Source: Alisma plantago-aquatica (lineage: Eukaryota; Streptophyta; Magnoliopsida; Alismatales; Alismataceae). Taken from it: a DNA stretch of 64,000 nt. Shown here piece after piece: positions 1-12,480 of the stretch. The stretch is from assembly GCA_963693085.1 (NCBI GenBank), contig OY856409.1, positions 1,163,526,749-1,163,590,748 of the forward strand. The letters are read 5' to 3'. Numbering within the stretch: position 1 is the stretch's first letter; each line of letters starts with the position of its first letter. Made by a program: the position numbers and the translations under genes. The notes under the pieces are model-generated. The model searched no databases and had not been told where the DNA came from. It was given only the letters and a program-made list of their open reading frames with translations.

Positions 1-2909
<2,909 letters not shown>

Positions 2910-2952
<43 letters not shown>

Positions 2953-2964
2953 TCTATATACATA

Positions 2965-2998
<34 letters not shown>

Positions 2999-3010
2999 TC
3001 TATATACATA

Positions 3011-3057
<47 letters not shown>
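2910..3057. repeat. Interrupted (TA)n microsatellite
   Basis: Three TA runs are separated by two identical interruptions (agtctatatacatactta, at about 2951 and 2998). The identical interruptions suggest duplication of a TA-plus-interruption unit and not independent point changes. Confidence 0.95.
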
Positions 3058-3058
<1 letters not shown>

Positions 3059-3494
3059 GTCATTTACAATTTCCCATTTGATAATGCATATCAAACAATT
3101 GCTTTTACAATAAAACTCCTGTGACCGAGCTTGTCGAGCTTTATTGTCATGAACATACAAATATGTAAATCTTGAGGAACCATAAACAGGTACCAAGGAA
3201 ACTATCGCGGACACCGGACACCGTCCTTCCAAAAGGTAAACCAAACTAACTTGTGGACCACAACAGTCACCAACGGTCCAGCAGTATAGCAGTCTGCTCA
3301 AGTTGTGAGCTTACGGATGTGGTGTTGGCAATCGTTCACATTGGCTCGAGATGTCCAGGTAATGCCTTTTAGTGGGAACGCGTTAAATCAATACTCTGTA
3401 TGTGGATATGATACCGGAATCTGACTATCGTCTATGTACATTTTCAGAAAATCTTCAAACATTGTAGTCATGAGTGATGAGTCTGCAGTAGAAA
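3058..3494. other. Unclassified stretch, left part of the hAT target
   Basis: The base composition is more balanced than in the surrounding repeats. It was continuous with 5435 onward before the hAT insertion. Short open stretches exist on both strands, but none matches a protein I know and none spans a convincing exon. It may be intronic or untranslated DNA of a lost gene or of a retrocopy. Confidence 0.3.
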
Positions 3495-3502
3495 GGGTCG
3501 AT

Positions 3503-5426
3503 CAGTGGTGGAGCCAGCCCCCTGATAAAGGGGGGCACTTGTAAAAATAACGTTATGTATTTATATGAGATCGATATTATTATTATTTTAAATCAGATAT
3601 AAATAGAATTTAAATAATCACCATGAGACAAATGGAGTGTGAACATGTCTCAAAGACATAATATGGACCTATTTACTTGGATCTAGTGAGAAAAATAGAT
3701 GAGTCTTACATAAATAAAAAATTAGGTTGGAGACATAACTCATCACTTTGTGGAGTATTTAATATAGATCCGACCAAAATAACCTTATGTTTATATGTAT
3801 TATTGCATAGAACTATGTATATTATAACATTCTACATACATTTAGGATATTTTATATGTAAGAAGAGTTTGAAATGATGACATTGGCATTGAAAATATTT
3901 AATTTCTTTGAATAAGACCAACTATTCCTTTATATTAATTCTTCATATTGGAAAAACCACATTAATTTAATGTTCAATTTTGATTGTGTGGATTATTATT
4001 TAGTTTTTAAGATCACACAAATAATTTCCCACATGATGAGCTTGACAAGAAAGTAACTAGAAAGTAACATAAAGTTAAGAAATTAATATATAAGTAGTAC
4101 CATGTGACAATTACTATTATTATATATAAATCAAGAAATCCAATACTCTAGTAGTTTAAAGTTAAATAAAGATACTTATGATGATGTTAAACTTATTCAT
4201 AATTTTTACCTAATAAAGTAATAGATCTTATGATAATTTATTGTTCACTAAGTTCTAAAGATAATTATTTCTATGTTATATTAGAAACTAAGAAAGTATC
4301 AAAATTCATTATCCTTGAGATTAAGATGAAATTATATTTCTAATTTAGAGAAATAATATTTACATAACTTGTGAATAGAAGTATAATTTTAAGGGTTCTT
4401 TCATAATGACACATGATATTACATTATTTTAACAAATAATTATTGATGTATAGAAATCCAAAACAATACACTCATTTTGTTAAAAATTATTAACAAATTT
4501 ATCGTGACACCATGTACTACTTACAAATTATCATATTTTATTTGAGTTTATCTTTACTACCATGCATTACACCTATAATAGAAAATAACCAACATACACC
4601 ATTTGCACAAGTAAAAGATACACACATAGAACTAATGTACTTGCTACATTTGTTATACACTTAATTATAACGTTATTTTTTATCTCATGGATTATACCAT
4701 TAATTATGGATATCAATTTTATTTCTCCCTATTACCTATACACATAGATATCAGTTTTCTTTCACCTCATTACCTATGTACTTTCTATATTTATTACACA
4801 CTTAATTGTTTATATATTATTTAAATTATTTGATATTTTCTAAAGTATATAATTGATAATAAATATCTATTTTTGTTTCATCATTATCCATACAACTACA
4901 TTCTTGTTATGTTTGTTATATATTTAAATATTTATATATGATATAAAAATATTTGATATTTATTAAAGTATACTATTAATTATAGGTATTTATTCTTTAT
5001 ATTATCATTATACAAATAATTGTAAAATAATAGTTAATAAGTTGACATTTATGTATGCGTTTTTGATACATTTGTTAACATATTTAATAAAGAACGATTC
5101 GTTTAGTATGGAACATCAAGATATATTTGTAAAGTAAAGAAACATCACTGATTTTTATAAAATTATCCTATTTTGATGTATTTTTATTTATAATTGTTTA
5201 CTAAAAATAGTATTATTAATGATATTATTTATGGAAGAGAGTTTATATATTTCAAAATCAAGTTAATTAGTATGTGAAGGAGATAACACATAAAAATAAA
5301 TATTAGTTTTGATACCATGTAAATACACATAATATGTATATATGTTCAAAAATTTTCAAAATTAGAGGGGGGCACGTGCCCCAGCTTGCCAACCCCCCCC
5401 CCCCCCCCCCCCCTCCGCCGCTGCTG
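3503..5426. mobile_element. Non-autonomous hAT element, Tip100-like ends
   Basis: A 1,924-bp element begins CAGTGGTGGAGCCAGCCCCC and its far end reads, in reverse complement, CAGCAGCGGCGGAGGGGG. The short terminal inverted repeats match the CAGGGGCGGAG type known from plant Tip100-like hAT elements; the right end has one extra CAG. It is flanked by a perfect 8-bp direct repeat, gggtcgat, at 3495-3502 and 5427-5434, the target-site length expected for hAT. The subterminal regions also mirror each other (aggggggcac near 3527; gaggggggcacgtgcccc near 5365). The interior is very AT-rich and I find no transposase or BED zinc finger, so it would need help to move. The only open frame of note (3677-3877, plus) resembles nothing I know. 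Confidence 0.85.
5393..5413. repeat. 21-base poly(C) tract in the hAT right end
   Basis: An uninterrupted run of 21 C lies just inside the right terminal inverted repeat of the hAT element. The left end has only a short C run at the matching place. Confidence 0.95.
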
Positions 5427-5434
5427 GGGTCGAT

Positions 5435-6319
5435 AACACCTTATCCTGTCTCTGTATTATTTAATGGCACAGGAACAAACTGTCCTATGGTTGTTGTTCT
5501 GGTAGGGCGATAGTAGGCCCACTTCAATGTGGCTCCTAGCAGAAATGAAGGCAGACAAGCACCGCTGCATGTTTGGGGAATGACAAGAAAAAACTGAACA
5601 CTAATAGAAGCTGTAATTGTCATTGCCTAGCTAAGAATCATTGCTGCATACCTCCCGATCTCGTATGTAGTACATTTCACCTCCCATTGCAGCTGCTGGG
5701 CCCTCACTGTCATTCAAAGCGGTCGAGAAAGAGCGCAGAAGGCTCCACAAGGAGAGAACATGGACAGATTTGGATAACCGCCCGGCATCAAGCACATCAT
5801 TTCACCAGCGATGTGTCTGCTTGTTTCGTTTCGGAGGGATCATATCAATAATAAGAGGCATATGAATAGTTTTGTTTCATTCTTATGGTGAGATTGGAGT
5901 CTGATATCAGCACAGCCAGTCTTTTTCGTTTGTCCGTATATTAGAACGTGGGTAAGTTAATCCGAAGAGCTTGGGCGGGATAGACAGTATAGCTCGGAGG
6001 ATGTGGGGTCTCTTGTAAATTAAGCTTGTATAGAATACGGGATTTTTGTTGTGTCCCTTATACTTTATTTTAAGATAGTAATATTTTATCTTATTCAAAA
6101 AAAAAAATTACCTGCGGCAATATACTCTACTAGAGATGTTCCAATAGCTTTGTGACATATGATGAACCATGATGTATTATACATTTCCACTCGCCTGTTC
6201 AATTAGTGAATGTATGTACTGACCGTGTGGAGACATGAAAATATGCATGCCGTGATGAGTACAAATCTGTGCACCCACCTTTTGATGCCAGTTGTCTGCA
6301 TGATTCTCCTTTTTTGACC
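5435..6319 (+). other. Unclassified stretch ending in an A-rich tract
   Basis: This is the right part of the hAT target. On the plus strand a possible splice acceptor (cctcccattgcag, ending at 5691) precedes an open frame to a stop near 5863. An A11 tract lies at about 6098-6108. That arrangement would fit the 3' end of a gene, a processed copy or another LINE, but I recognise no protein. The remainder to 6319 shows nothing. Confidence 0.3.
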
Positions 6320-6324
6320 GCCTT

Positions 6325-6614
6325 TGCAAAGCATGGGCCCACTGCCCAAGGCTCTAGAAGAGTTTTGGTATTGACGACTGGCCCTGCTAATCACCACTAG
6401 CCTTAACTATACACGTTGTCCTCACTCACATGCAAACCAAGATAAATTTCCTGACTAGTCATCCATCCTAATACTACTCTGTGATGATCATACTTAACCA
6501 CAAAGTTCTTTAGTGATGGACTCCCTGAAAGGAAGGTGCACCTTAGTGATATAGGAAGTCAAATAATTCCTTTTAAGATAATTTTTCTGAGGTCTCAAAT
6601 AGTGGGATGTTAGA
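6325..6614 (-). repeat. Cassandra LTR1 (290 bp, with 5S domain)
   Basis: This is the downstream-most LTR of the array on the minus strand. Its 5' end is mutated (TCTAACATCCC) and its far end reads GCTTTGCA. It keeps a degraded 5S-like domain at 6457-6525. Confidence 0.8.
6457..6525 (-). promoter_or_regulatory. Degraded 5S-derived domain of Cassandra LTR1
   Basis: The same domain as at 7416-7482, but box A (tggttaagtatgatc) and box C (ggatggatgac) carry several changes. Activity is less likely. Confidence 0.7.
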
Positions 6615-6862
6615 ATCTCCTACACTTAGACTCTTGACGTCCTTATCAAGGCTCAACTGGCCTCATAATATTTTCTCATTTTAGTACAGACCCACAATGG
6701 TCCATTGACATCCAGCTCCCGATCACGAAAAATCAGTGCAAGAGTGGCTACATCACCAAGGGCAACCTTTTTCAACATGCCTGGACCGTACGGCTCAAGA
6801 CTGGCATGTCACATGTCAATGTAGGCCCCATCTACTGGAGGGATTATGGCTTTGATACCATT
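6615..6862 (-). repeat. Cassandra internal region 1
   Basis: A 248-bp non-coding interior parallels 7031-7282 along its whole length. The primer-binding site (reverse complement of 6850-6860) reads TGGTATCAAAG, one change from the initiator-Met type. The purine-rich stretch next to LTR1 (agtgtaggagat) is the probable polypurine tract. Confidence 0.75.
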
Positions 6863-7030
6863 TCTAAAGTCTAGGCCAACTTCTTAAGGCTCTAGCAGAG
6901 CTTTGAGAATGAGGATTGGCCCCATATATCACCATTTATCTTAACTTTGTGCTTTGTTCTTGGTGATATGGGTAGTCCAATCATTCCTTTGAAGATCATT
7001 ATCTGAGGCCTCAATTCTCGGTATGTTACA
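6863..7030 (-). repeat. Cassandra LTR2 (168 bp), 5S domain deleted
   Basis: The sequence aligns with LTR3 at both ends but lacks about 120 bp in the middle. It joins the accessory part (ctttgtt, near 6956) directly to tggtgatatgggtag. The deletion removes the whole 5S-like domain and with it the internal RNA polymerase III promoter. Confidence 0.8.
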
Positions 7031-7282
7031 ATCTCCCCCACTTACACTATTGACGTCCTCGTCAAGGCTCAACTATATGGCCTCATAACCTGACCCCATT
7101 TCAGTACGGACCCACAATGGCCCATGGACACCCAGCTCCCGATCACGGAATACCAGCGCAAGGGTGGCTACGTCAACCATGGACAACCCTTTTCCTACAT
7201 GCCTGGACCGCACGGCTCAAGACTGGCATGCCATGCCTATGTGGGCCCCACCTACTGGAGGGGTTTTGTCTCTGATACCATT
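7031..7282 (-). repeat. Cassandra internal region 2 with primer-binding site
   Basis: A 252-bp interior. The reverse complement of 7270-7280 is TGGTATCAGAG, a perfect start of the initiator-methionine tRNA primer site. It lies two bases from LTR3, as in an intact retrotransposon. Next to LTR2 the minus strand reads aagtgggggagat, a good polypurine tract. No protein is encoded. Confidence 0.8.
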
Positions 7283-7570
7283 TGTAATGCCCGAGCCCAC
7301 TGCCCAAGGCTCTAGTAGAGTTTTAGGAATGACGACTATCCCCACAGACCACCACTAGCCTTAACTGCGTACTTTGTCCTCACTCACGCGTATGCCAAGA
7401 TCAACTTCCCGACAGGTCACCCATCTCAGTACTACTCCAAGCTAAGCACGCTTAACTACGGAGTTCTTAGTGATGGGCTCCCAGAAAAGGAGGTTCACCT
7501 TGGTGATATGGGTAGTCCAATCATTCCTTTTAAGATCATTATCCGAGGCCTCAAATCCTGAGATGTTACA
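7283..7570 (-). repeat. Cassandra LTR3 (288 bp, best 5S domain)
   Basis: The best-preserved LTR, running TGTAACATCTC...GGGCATTACA on the minus strand, with a 5S-like domain at 7416-7482. Confidence 0.85.
7416..7482 (-). promoter_or_regulatory. 5S rRNA-derived domain with Pol III internal control region
   Basis: On the minus strand this keeps blocks of the 3' half of plant 5S rRNA: CCATCAC..AGAACTCCG, AGTTAAGCGTGCTT (box A region), GGAGTAGTACT (intermediate element) and GATGGGTGACC (box C). Such domains in Cassandra are known to resemble functional 5S promoters. This copy is close to consensus. It is not a 5S gene, because the 5S 5' end is missing and it sits inside an LTR. Confidence 0.85.
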
Positions 7571-7582
7571 GTCCTCACTCAC

Positions 7583-7716
7583 TGTTACGACCCATATCAG
7601 GGTTAGTCAATAAATACCTCGAATTACGTAAAAACACCTCAATTAGTGTTGAGTATCAAATTAAACATCATGGATAATCAAGATAAGCTAAGATGTGAAT
7701 TAATAGCTGAGATTGA
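7583..7716 (+). repeat. Left arm of 134-bp terminal inverted repeat
   Basis: Identical base for base to the reverse complement of 10331-10464. The match stops at gagattga. Confidence 0.97.
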
Positions 7717-9204
7717 CATCATTAATTATACCAAGTTGTCACACCTCGATCTCACACTAACCTCAATCCACGAGATTTGGGCGCGACGGAGGGATTACTC
7801 ACAAGCCAAACATCTCATAGCTTTTTAAACCATTTTAAAGACATTAAAAAGATAAACTGATTTATGCTGTAAAATGAAGCTAAACAATCTGCGGAAGCAT
7901 TTTTTTATTAAACTGACTAGTAATATAAACAAAGTCTACAACATATAACATTTTCTGACATAAAATAAGGCATAACGACTGATTTACATCTTTGTACACA
8001 TTCACTCTCACCCACACCATGTCCCAAAGATCGAGGGGAAAGGACTAAGAGACCTCTAACTACTAACTACGTATACCTTCTACAGACTAAGCGCTAGGAT
8101 GACAGGATCCTTCAGATTTCCTGCTGTTGATGATGACCTGAAAATGTTTTGAGTAGAGGTATGAGCCTACTCGCTCAGTGAATAGCATTTCATTTAGCTA
8201 TCACTAAACAACTCGTTAGGTTTATAAAATTTAAATAAAACATAAATACAGTACAAGCAGGGCAGTCCAAATGACATAGCAGATTACAGAATATAATCGC
8301 ATTTCTATGCAACAACAGATAATTTAAACCAATAAACAGATATAATGAATTGGCATAAAAGTTCGGATATATTAATTTACTGTGATCCTATATGATTACA
8401 TATTTATCAATTTTATGCCCTAAATATATGCAGTGTACTCTGCATATAAAGATCCGTAGCGAACTACGATCCCACCGTACAAGACTTAGCGACACACCCG
8501 GGAAATGCTAAGTCTGACTGCCAGCCCTGGTCTGCTACAGGACTCTCAGGCTCACAAGGCCTCACTACACTCTCAAAAGAGTGAACTCTAGACTCCTCCT
8601 CAAACATGAGCACACAGGAGGAGAGTCTTACCGGGTTACCACTGTGACACAAGCACGGATTAATGTTGAATAACCCCTATTTACTCCAGTGCCACCGTGA
8701 CATCGCACGCGTTGTTGTAGAACACTGCCTCTCTCTATCCTCGTGCCTGTGACTCCGCACAGTTATTGTTGCAACACGAGTTTCACCCCCCTGGTGCAGA
8801 CCTCTCAAAGGGGTTCTACGGTGTTAGGACACCTAAGTCTATTAACTGATTAACATATAACCATTTAAAACAAGAATATCACATTCCATACTTACTGCAC
8901 ATTCTGAACATTACTTGAAACACATATATAACATCTGTCATCCTTAAACATGATTCAGTATCATTTATCCAGTTTCCATGCTAAATATCCATTTTTAAAT
9001 CAACAAATACATTGCAACCATAATACAGGAAATTTCATCATTTTCATTAAGCATATTACGTATTTCAAGTTCCAATGAATCTAACATACTCTATTGTATG
9101 TACTACACTGTTTAGAAGTTATACCAACTGATACAGAAGCAATTAAGCATTTAAATTGAGTTAAATAATGATTTCTGAATGAACTACTACTCACTCTTCT
9201 GGAA

Positions 9205-9320
9205 CTCGGCCGATTGGCTAGAAACTCGACCGATCAGTCTGCAATCTCGGCCGATCGAGTCCCTATTTGATTTCCTATAAATGAAACTCGGCCGAATCAT
9301 ACCCAATTCAGCCGACCAAA
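9205..9320. repeat. Short tandem cluster of ctcggccgat motifs
   Basis: Five degenerate copies of aactcggccgat lie within about 115 bp of the inverted-ended LTR. Related atcggcc/cggccga words recur in the other long LTRs of this window. Confidence 0.6.
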
Positions 9321-10330
9321 ACACTGGTTCTGCAATAGAACAGTAACTAGCATCTTACCCAAAAGAAAAATCTAACTATGGTTCGATCAAAAGCTAAGTT
9401 GATGGCTAAAAAGTGGCAAGGAGCTGCACATCTTTGTGGTGTCCTCAAATCCGGAGCTAGACGTAGCTATAACGACTGATTTGTGACCTGGACCTCAAGG
9501 CAAACTCGATGGCAGTTTTCCCCCTATTGCTAGGCACCACAAGATGGCCTAGTTGCTGTCCGCACGCAGCTGCAACTACAGCTAGCCGGCGCCGCTTCTA
9601 GCTGCTTCTTGCACCCAAGGCTGTTGGCCGAACTAGCTACAACAAACAACAGCAACACTCACACAGGAGGAAGAGAAGCTCGGCTAGGAGCTTAAATTGA
9701 AGGCTAAGGCTTAAGATTCTTGCACGAACCTCAGGGACGAACTTGACGGCGACGATTCGGGTGCTGGTCGCATCGGAATGGCACCTCCTGGCCGCCCTCC
9801 AAGCTGCTGTGCGGCCGCAGCTCCATGTTGCAGGTCAGCGGCAGGTGGGGCACCATGGAAGGGGGCGAGGAAGGAGGAAGGAAGAAGGGAAGAGGAAGAG
9901 GGAAGGTAGAGGAGGAAGCGGTGTAGCTGAATCAGCTATGGCCAAGAAATTGCCCAGCCATCGCCTCCATTTTTCCTCTGCAAGTCACGTGCTACAGTGC
10001 GCCGACTCTCCCTGTTGTATCGGGTGAAAGAAGAAGAAGAGATAAGCGAGAAAGGAAAAATAAAAGAAAGAAAAGGGTTTATAACCCGGATTTGAAAAAT
10101 TACATCTTTGACCCTAGAAATTGGAATGCTATAACTATTGGCTCGGAGGTCCGTTTGAAGTGATTCTTCTTGCAACATTTCAAGCATGGAATTCTCTACA
10201 ACCTCAAAGCGAGAAATCATGCTAAATGGACTATTTCACTGGATCAAAGCTCTAATTGCAACTGTGATTACTTGATTCAACTTAATGTACTAAATAATCA
10301 ACATTGACATCATTAATTGCCTCAGGTGAT

Positions 10331-10464
10331 TCAATCTCAGCTATTAATTCACATCTTAGCTTATCTTGATTATCCATGATGTTTAATTTGATACTCAACA
10401 CTAATTGAGGTGTTTTTACGTAATTCGAGGTATTTATTGACTAACCCTGATATGGGTCGTAACA
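10331..10464 (-). repeat. Right arm of 134-bp terminal inverted repeat
   Basis: Perfect inverted copy of 7583-7716. Just inside it, at about 10305-10320, is the plus-strand sequence attgacatcattaatt. The same sequence, in the same orientation, overlaps the inner edge of the left arm at 7712-7727. Confidence 0.97.
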
Positions 10465-10469
10465 CTCAC

Positions 10470-10655
10470 ACACAAGCTGGGATAAACATCTCGACTTGTC
10501 ACCCATCCTAATACTACTCTGGGTTGAGCACGCTTAACCATTAAGTTCTTTAGTGATGGCCTCCCTAAAAAGGAGGTGCACCTTGGTGATATAGGTAGTC
10601 CAATCATTCCTTTCAGGATTGTTTTATCTGAGGCCTCAAATCATAGGATGTTACA
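10470..10655 (-). repeat. Cassandra LTR4, right part (5' end on minus strand)
   Basis: Begins TGTAACATCC on the minus strand at 10655 and carries the 5S domain. Its continuation across the insertion is only gtcctcactcac (7571-7582). That fragment joins straight onto the end of LTR3, so the last ~90 bp of LTR4 and an internal region were lost. Confidence 0.75.
10498..10566 (-). promoter_or_regulatory. 5S-derived domain of Cassandra LTR4
   Basis: Box A (ggttaagcgtgctc) and box C (ggatgggtgac) are well kept. It lies in the LTR copy split by the insertion at 7583-10464. Confidence 0.75.
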
Positions 10656-11085
10656 ACCTTCTTTAGTGAGTACAATATGATTTACTAAAATAAAACATTG
10701 GTGATGGAGTCAGAGAATAGACCTAATGGTTTTCTAAGAAACAATGGGACATGGAGACAAGGAGTCTTGAATCATATTATTATGGTGAAAGAGATAGCAG
10801 GGTACATGCAATGGGTTTAAGATGAATTGAAAGGACAAGGATCAACCCATTTGGTGTCCCTACACAGACGATTTCTTTCGCAAAACCATAAGGAATAGTG
10901 AGATGAAATTCCTTCCTAGATTCAAATGGATTTGGAATACCCTACTATGAATACACCCACTATTTAATTGATCCTCATAATAAAAGATATTTTCTAACAT
11001 AATACATAATCAGGTTGTGCTATACCCACTATGATTAAATGCAAGTGTAATATTTGTACGAGTAGAATAAATTAGGGTTTACATA
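10656..11085. other. Unclassified spacer
   Basis: AT-rich sequence between the Cassandra array and the second LINE. I see no gene or element end. Confidence 0.4.
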
Positions 11086-11378
11086 TTTTTTTTTGAGAAG
11101 GTAAAATATTACTATGTCAACAAAAAAGCGTATAGATGGTGGAAACCATCGTATACTATACAAGTGGGTTACTATACAAAATCTCACCGAGCCATCACCT
11201 CCCTGCTAACCCCACTACCAATCTTAGGATTAGCTTTGACAGCCATCCTAAAACAAGATGAAAAAGTATCAAACACAACCAGGACATCTACGTCCTTTTT
11301 CCCATGTAGTCTACTATTACGCTCCTTCCAAATAAGGAAGCAAAGACCGGTGAAGCAAATTCCAACAAAATGTCTCAT

Positions 11379-11738
11379 CTACGTATTGCTACTAGTCCGA
11401 CCCAACGTTTCATAAATACCATCCAACAGGGTATAAGGTGCCACCCCACGCCACCCCATCTTCAACCAGCACCTACTCCATAGATACCGAGAGAAACTAC
11501 AACTGAAGAACAAATGAGCGTGGGACTCATCCCCTGATCTACACAAAAGACAGCCCCTAACAGTGTCAATCCCCCAATTAGCCATTCGGTCTCTCGTAGG
11601 CAACCTCCCCAACAAAATCCTGAAGGTGCAGCAACTCCACTTCAGCACATGACCATGTCTCCATAATAGAGGAAACCAGGGAACACAAGGCCCCTGCAAC
11701 GGCACAACCTTCCAAGGGATAACCTTCTGATCGATCAA
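11379..11738 (-). pseudogene. LINE zinc-binding region (zf-RVT type)
   Basis: About 119 codons include LLGRLPTRDRMANWGI, then CLLCRSGDESHAHLFFSC, the cysteine/histidine cluster typical of the zinc-binding domain at the C-terminus of plant L1 ORF2. It is in a different frame from the upstream thumb region, with a GC-rich disrupted stretch between. The following 64 codons (11184-11378) continue the usual ORF2 tail with IWKERNSRLHG. Confidence 0.88.
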
Positions 11739-11898
11739 ATCCCATCCATCAGTGAGCTATTGCTGAGCTCTGCCCCGGGCTTGACCCGTGCGACAGTACT
11801 TGCCAGGAGCTAAGTGAGCTGCACGCGAGCTGGGCAACGTCGGCCCGAGCTGCTGCTCACTGTCGCCCAAACAGATTCTGTAATCCACTTTATTCCAT

Positions 11899-12465
11899 TC
11901 ACAAGTCAGTGTACATTGGACTGTTTACACCCTTAGAGGTCATAGAGCTCCAAACAGATTCATTCGTCAAAAAATTATGGATCCTCTTGATAACCGCTGC
12001 ACGAGCCAGCTCTTTCGGATCACATACATTCAACCCTCCTTCTTCAAACCTCCTGGCAACCGTCTTCCAAGCAATATCATGCACTCGTCCCCCCCAAACG
12101 AACGAGGACATAACACTGTGCATCTTGTCCAAAACAAAGAAAGGGATATGGGCTTGCATACACCAAAATCTGACCATACCCTCAAGGTCTGATCTCACAA
12201 GGACCAGTCTACCAGCAATAGATAAATTGATTCCCATCCACTTGGTGGTTTTATCTGGAAGATCGTCAACACATCCTTGAAAATCCCTACAACGTGCCTT
12301 ACCGCCACATATAGGGATCCCCAAATACTTTATGGGTAGCACACCTTCCTGTATCCCCACCGCTTCTCTCAACTGACCATTCATGTTGTCGCAGGATCTG
12401 GAAAAAAACACTCTAGACTTGATGATACTGAGATAAAGCCCCATACAATCCTCAAACTCCTTCAT
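11899..12465 (-). pseudogene. LINE ORF2, RT thumb and connection region
   Basis: An open stretch of 188 codons. It has the plant L1 order: a GLYLSIIKSRVFFS block, then PIKYLGIPICGGKARCRDFQ (about residues 45-64), SIAGRLVLVRSDLEGM (about 80-95), SSFVWGG and EEGGLNVCDPKELARAAVIK. In L1 elements this segment follows the YADD palm and helps hold the template and primer. The first methionine is internal to the domain and is not a true start. The frame ends at a stop before the zinc-binding region. Confidence 0.9.
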
Positions 12466-12480
12466 AAACCTTCAGAAGTT

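Larger units (their letters stand above)
7583..10464 (-). mobile_element. Gypsy-type solo LTR with 134-bp perfect inverted ends
   Basis: A 2,882-bp block runs TGTTACGACCC...GGGTCGTAACA and is flanked by a 5-bp direct repeat ctcac (7578-7582 and 10465-10469), as for an LTR retrotransposon. Landmarks along its length occur in the same order as in the Tekay LTRs at 37010 and 57360. These are a ctcgctcagtgaatag-like block near 8170, a gaactacgatc..gacttag block near 8460, a ggttctacggtgt block near 8813 and a ctactactcact block near 9184. This supports a minus-strand LTR of that lineage. Unlike a normal LTR, its first and last 134 bp are exact inverted copies. It encodes no transposase or other protein. 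A foldback DNA transposon is the alternative reading. Confidence 0.65.
6325..10655 (-). mobile_element. Cassandra TRIM array (four LTR copies), interrupted
   Basis: Cassandra elements are short, protein-less LTR retrotransposons whose LTRs contain a 5S rRNA-like unit. Read on the minus strand, the order here is LTR3 (7570 to 7283), primer site, internal, LTR2 (7030 to 6863), primer site, internal, LTR1 (6614 to 6325). A partial LTR4 (10655 to 10470 plus 7582 to 7571) lies upstream, split by another element. LTRs run TGTAACAT...GCATTACA. Possible target duplications are gcctt (6320-6324) and acctt (10656-10660), differing at one base. Sharing of LTRs between successive internal regions is what unequal recombination between copies produces. 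There is no protein, so movement depends on other elements. Confidence 0.85.
11086..12480 (-). mobile_element. L1-type LINE, 3' portion with poly(A)
   Basis: A 5'-truncated LINE reads leftward. It contains the reverse transcriptase thumb region (11899-12465), a GC-rich broken joint (11740-11898), a zinc-binding region (11379-11738) and a short tail frame (11184-11378). It ends in a run of nine A on the minus strand (11086-11094). The catalytic part of the RT and the endonuclease are absent. It is a different copy from the LINE at the window start, which has lost its 3' end to the window edge. Confidence 0.88.

Noticed and set aside
7416..7482. A 5S rRNA gene
   Set aside because: Only the 3' half of 5S is recognisable, it is repeated inside LTR copies with initiator-Met primer sites, and the context is Cassandra.
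9743..10027. Plus-strand frame of 94 codons in a GC-richer patch
   Set aside because: It lies inside the inverted-ended LTR, is rich in Arg/Lys/Glu from a purine run, and has no recognisable domain.
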